From the NCBI RefSeq assembly GCF_016107395.1, contig NZ_JAAIKO010000004.1:186001-250000 (forward strand): DNA of 64,000 bases, written 5' to 3'. The notes beneath the pieces were generated by a model. The model saw nothing but the letters and a program-made list of their open reading frames with translations. It did no database searches and was not told where the DNA came from. The stretch is from Streptomyces fildesensis. Lineage in GTDB: Bacteria; Actinomycetota; Actinomycetes; Streptomycetales; Streptomycetaceae. The translations under genes and the position numbers were made by a program. Shown one piece after another: positions 61,293 through 64,000 of this stretch (positions are counted from its first letter, which is position 1; each line of letters starts with the position of its first letter).

Positions 61293-62576
61293 GTGGCACG
61301 CATCGGTGACGGCGGCGACCTGCTCAAGTGCTCGTTCTGCGGCAAGAGCCAGAAGCAGGTGAAGAAGCTCATCGCAGGGCCTGGTGTGTACATCTGCGAT
61401 GAGTGCATCGATCTCTGCAACGAGATCATCGAGGAGGAGCTGGCCGAGTCCTCCGAAGTGCGGTGGGAGGATCTGCCCAAGCCTCGGGAGATCTACGAGT
61501 TCCTGGAGAGCTACGTCGTCGGCCAGGAGCCGGCGAAGAAGGCTCTCTCGGTCGCGGTCTACAACCATTACAAGCGGGTGCAGGCCGGTGAGAACAACGG
61601 CCGGGGCCACGACGACGCGATCGAGCTCGCCAAGTCCAACATCCTGCTCCTCGGCCCCACCGGCTCCGGCAAGACGCTGCTCGCGCAGACCCTCGCCCGG
61701 ATGCTGAACGTGCCGTTCGCCATCGCCGACGCCACCGCGCTCACCGAGGCGGGCTATGTCGGCGAGGACGTCGAGAACATCCTGCTCAAGCTGATCCAGG
61801 CGGCCGACTACGACGTCAAGAAGGCCGAGACCGGGATCATCTACATCGACGAGATCGACAAGGTCGCTCGCAAGAGTGAAAATCCTTCGATCACGCGGGA
61901 TGTGTCCGGTGAGGGCGTTCAGCAGGCGCTGCTGAAGATCCTGGAAGGCACGACGGCCTCGGTGCCGCCGCAGGGCGGGCGCAAGCACCCGCACCAGGAG
62001 TTCATCCAGATCGACACCACGAATGTGCTGTTCATCGTGGGTGGTGCCTTCGCGGGCCTGGAGAAGATCATCGAATCGCGGGCCGGCGCCAAGGGCATCG
62101 GCTTCGGCGCGACGATCCGCTCCAAGCGCGAGATCCAGGCCGCGAACCAGTTCCAGGAGATCATGCCGGAGGACCTGGTGAAGTTCGGGATGATTCCCGA
62201 GTTCATCGGCCGGCTGCCGGTCATCACCTCCGTCCACAACCTGGACCGTGAGGCGCTGCTGCAGATCCTCGTGGAGCCGAAGAACGCCCTGGTGAAGCAG
62301 TACCAGAAGCTCTTCGAACTCGACGGTGTGGAGCTGGAGTTCGAGCACAGCGCGCTGGAAGCCATCGCCGACCAGGCGATCCTCCGCCAGACCGGCGCGC
62401 GCGGGTTGCGCGCCATCATGGAGGAGGTGCTGATGTCCGTGATGTACGAGGTGCCGTCCCGCAAGGACGTCGCCCGCGTCGTCATCACCGACGAGGTCGT
62501 GCACTCCAACGTCAACCCGACCCTGGTGCCGCGCGAGCCGCGCATCATCGGCAAGGGCGAGCAGAAGAGCGCATAG
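61293..62576 (+). CDS. clpX: ATP-dependent Clp protease ATP-binding subunit ClpX
   Basis: 427-aa AAA+ unfoldase. Zinc-binding domain with C13, C16, C35 and C38; Walker A GPTGSGKT at 121-128; Walker B IIYIDEID at 182-189; IGF loop in [11 protein letters not shown] for docking to ClpP. GTG at 61293 with AAGGGG upstream; the longer frame upstream has no family match. Separate from clpP2 by 174 bp. Confidence 0.97.
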   Translation: MARIGDGGDLLKCSFCGKSQKQVKKLIAGPGVYICDECIDLCNEIIEEELAESSEVRWEDLPKPREIYEFLESYVVGQEPAKKALSVAVYNHYKRVQAGENNGRGHDDAIELAKSNILLLGPTGSGKTLLAQTLARMLNVPFAIADATALTEAGYVGEDVENILLKLIQAADYDVKKAETGIIYIDEIDKVARKSENPSITRDVSGEGVQQALLKILEGTTASVPPQGGRKHPHQEFIQIDTTNVLFIVGGAFAGLEKIIESRAGAKGIGFGATIRSKREIQAANQFQEIMPEDLVKFGMIPEFIGRLPVITSVHNLDREALLQILVEPKNALVKQYQKLFELDGVELEFEHSALEAIADQAILRQTGARGLRAIMEEVLMSVMYEVPSRKDVARVVITDEVVHSNVNPTLVPREPRIIGKGEQKSA

Positions 62577-62593
62577 CGCTCACCGGCTGACAT

Positions 62594-62631
62594 CGAAGGG
62601 GGCGCCCGGCAACTGCCGGGCGCCCCCTTCG
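62594..62631. terminator. Bidirectional terminator after clpX
   Basis: Perfect 17-bp stem (62594-62610 with 62615-62631), 4-base loop, between convergent stops at 62576 and 62659. Confidence 0.9.
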
Positions 62632-62658
62632 CTTTGTACGGCTACCGCACGGGTGCGG

Positions 62659-63456
62659 CTACTTCTTGACGCGGATCTCGCTGCGGATCTTGGCCGTGGT
62701 GTTCGCCCACTCGGAGGCGGAGGGCGGCGTGGACGTACCGCTGAGGTCGATGTTGATGTACATCGAGATCATCACGGTGCTGTCGTCGCCCCAGACGCAG
62801 TAGGGCATGGACGAGCCGCCGCCGGCGCACTTCATCACGGCGCCGTCGAATCCGGCGGGGTGCTGCTCGGTGGCCTCGGCGCCGCTCTTGCTGAGACCGC
62901 TCGAAAGGATCTTGTCGACCGCGGCCTTGGGGTCCGTGACATTGCCCTCGCCGCCGGAGAGGGAGACCGTCTCCTTGTCCGACTTGTACGTGCCCCGCAC
63001 GCTGGTCGGGTCGGTGATGCCGGCGTCCGACTTGCCCGTCTCGGGGGTGCCGATGTTCTCCGACGACTTGGTGTACTTGCCGTCGGCGATCTTCTCCGGG
63101 AAGGCGATCTTGTAGCCGCCGCCACTGCCGCTGGAACCGCCGCTGGTGGCGAAGTAGATGCCCCCGCCGATGGCGGCGAGCACCACGACACCGATGACCA
63201 CGCCGACGGTCTTGCTCCTGCCCTGGGGCGGCTGCGGCGGGTAACCCGGCTGCTGGCCGGGCTGCTGGCCGTTCCAGCCCTGCTGCGGCTGCTGGGGCTG
63301 CTGCGGGTAACCCTGCTGCTGCGGCCAGCCCTGCTGGGGCTGCTGCGGCTGCTGGGGGTAGCCGCCGTATCCGGGCTGGGGCTGCGGCTGGCCGTAGGGC
63401 TGCTGAGGCGGCTGCTGCGGCTGGCCGTAACCCGGCGGCGGCTGGTTGTAGCTCAT
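62659..63456 (-). CDS. Gln/Pro-rich membrane-anchored protein, tandem paralogue 1
   Basis: 265-aa protein. The first 80 residues are a low-complexity cytoplasmic run of PQQPQQ, GYPQQ and GQP units. One membrane helix follows (about 83-105, VGVVIGVVVLAAIGGGIYFATS), then an outside domain of about 155 residues that ends TTAKIRSEIRVKK. The domain has two Cys (AVMKCAGG and PYCVWGDDSTV) that may form a disulfide. The gene downstream edge holds a paralogue of the outside domain. No function is known to me. Confidence 0.85.
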   Translation of the reverse strand: MSYNQPPPGYGQPQQPPQQPYGQPQPQPGYGGYPQQPQQPQQGWPQQQGYPQQPQQPQQGWNGQQPGQQPGYPPQPPQGRSKTVGVVIGVVVLAAIGGGIYFATSGGSSGSGGGYKIAFPEKIADGKYTKSSENIGTPETGKSDAGITDPTSVRGTYKSDKETVSLSGGEGNVTDPKAAVDKILSSGLSKSGAEATEQHPAGFDGAVMKCAGGGSSMPYCVWGDDSTVMISMYINIDLSGTSTPPSASEWANTTAKIRSEIRVKK

Positions 63457-63545
63457 GTGTGGGTGATTCCCCTCGTGGAACGTACGTCTTGCTTCGTGTG
63501 ACCGTGACCGCGTACCGCTAGGTGGTCACGGCCTGCTGCGTCGGT

Positions 63546-64000
63546 CTACTTGATCTCGACGCGGGCGTCCTTGCGCACCTTCGCTGTGGTGGCCGCGGTG
63601 TCGCTGATGCTGGGGCCGCTGCCGGTGAGGGCGGCGATCGGGTCGACGACCATGACCATGGCCACGGTGCTGCGGTCGGACCAGATGCACAGCGGCACAT
63701 CCGCGCTCTTCACCGGTGAGGTGCTGGTGGTGGGCGCCTTGAACCTGACGATCTGGCACTTCATGACGGCGCCGCCGTCGAGCCCGTCCGGCGTGACCTT
63801 CTCCGGGGTCCCGACGAGCTCGGCGTCACCCTCCTTGGTGATGTCCTTCGTGCCGCTGACGAAGAGCGCGTCCACCTCCCGCCCGGGATCGGCGACCGTG
63901 CCCCACACGCCCCTGAACAGCATCTTCTTCTTGGTGCTGTTCTCGTAACTGCCGCCCGCCGGCTCCGGGTTGACGACTCCGGGCACGTCCCTCATCTCGG
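63546..64000 (-). CDS. Paralogue 2 of the same outside domain (partial)
   Basis: Frame open to the right edge; about 151 C-terminal residues are visible. They match paralogue 1: GGAVMKCQIV, CIWSDRSTVAMVM and TAKVRKDARVEIK occupy the same positions as GAVMKC, CVWGDDSTVMISM and TAKIRSEIRVKK. The membrane helix and any Gln/Pro-rich part would lie beyond the window. The two genes are 89 bp apart on one strand and probably arose by tandem duplication. Confidence 0.82.
   Translation of the reverse strand, partial: EMRDVPGVVNPEPAGGSYENSTKKKMLFRGVWGTVADPGREVDALFVSGTKDITKEGDAELVGTPEKVTPDGLDGGAVMKCQIVRFKAPTTSTSPVKSADVPLCIWSDRSTVAMVMVVDPIAALTGSGPSISDTAATTAKVRKDARVEIK

Overview
The window is a stretch of a Streptomyces-type actinobacterial chromosome. 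The evidence is very high GC with strongly G/C-ended codons, frequent GTG starts, a tig-clpP1-clpP2-clpX order typical of the genus, a mycothiol-type DsbA protein, an Fe superoxide dismutase behind a Nur-like operator, and XRE/DUF397 gene pairs. No phage, plasmid or intact transposase was seen. Most of it looks like ordinary core chromosome with small accessory patches.

Layout. (1) 1-7080, minus strand: a membrane-to-kinase signalling operon with a four-helix GlnX-like membrane protein, a GlnH-like glutamate-binding protein, an unknown helical protein, a PknG-type Ser/Thr kinase and the start of a zinc-ribbon protein that is probably a PP2C phosphatase. (2) 7326-14189, minus strand: a sugar uptake and use operon with a ROK regulator behind a perfect palindrome, a lipoprotein binding protein, two permeases, a GH4 glycosidase and a BadF-type sugar kinase. 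It has no ABC ATPase of its own. (3) 14357-24413: MscS channel, HNH endonuclease, a decayed discoidin-domain gene with intergenic repeats, amidase, MalQ, a small membrane protein, a divergent MarR/MFS pair and an EamA exporter. (4) 24299-30023, accessory patch: RsbW-like ATPase, poly-G tract, XRE regulator, two tandem DUF397 genes, a 98-bp long inverted repeat around gene-free DNA, a methyltransferase, a second EamA exporter and a DUF234-type ATPase.

(5) 30158-45659: two aminopeptidase N paralogues about 8.4 kb apart, an ABC/FtsX exporter pair, a large secreted subtilase, an AbiEi/DUF559-like protein, a mycothiol-dependent DsbA-like protein with a VOC protein, and sodF with a Nur-box match. 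(6) 45700-53712: two amino-acid permeases flanking bioY, rpiB, an Fpg/Nei glycosylase with a MITE fragment at its stop codon, a two-gene graspetide (TgmA/TgmB) system, and an Eis-like acetyltransferase. (7) 53825-57900: SpoIIE-type phosphatase, small membrane protein, L-asparaginase divergent from an Lrp/AsnC regulator, an ArsC-like protein with a 181-bp MITE directly upstream, tRNA-Gly and tRNA-Pro. (8) 58097-64000: trigger factor, ClpP1, ClpP2, ClpX, then two tandem paralogous membrane-anchored proteins, the second cut by the window edge.

The most informative points are the GlnX/GlnH/PknG-like operon with its unknown third member, the minimal TgmA/TgmB system, the 98-bp inverted repeat at 26251-26862, and the MITE pair at 51004 and 57344. 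Everything was read by eye from the sequence. Family calls rest on motifs recognised from memory, without database searches.
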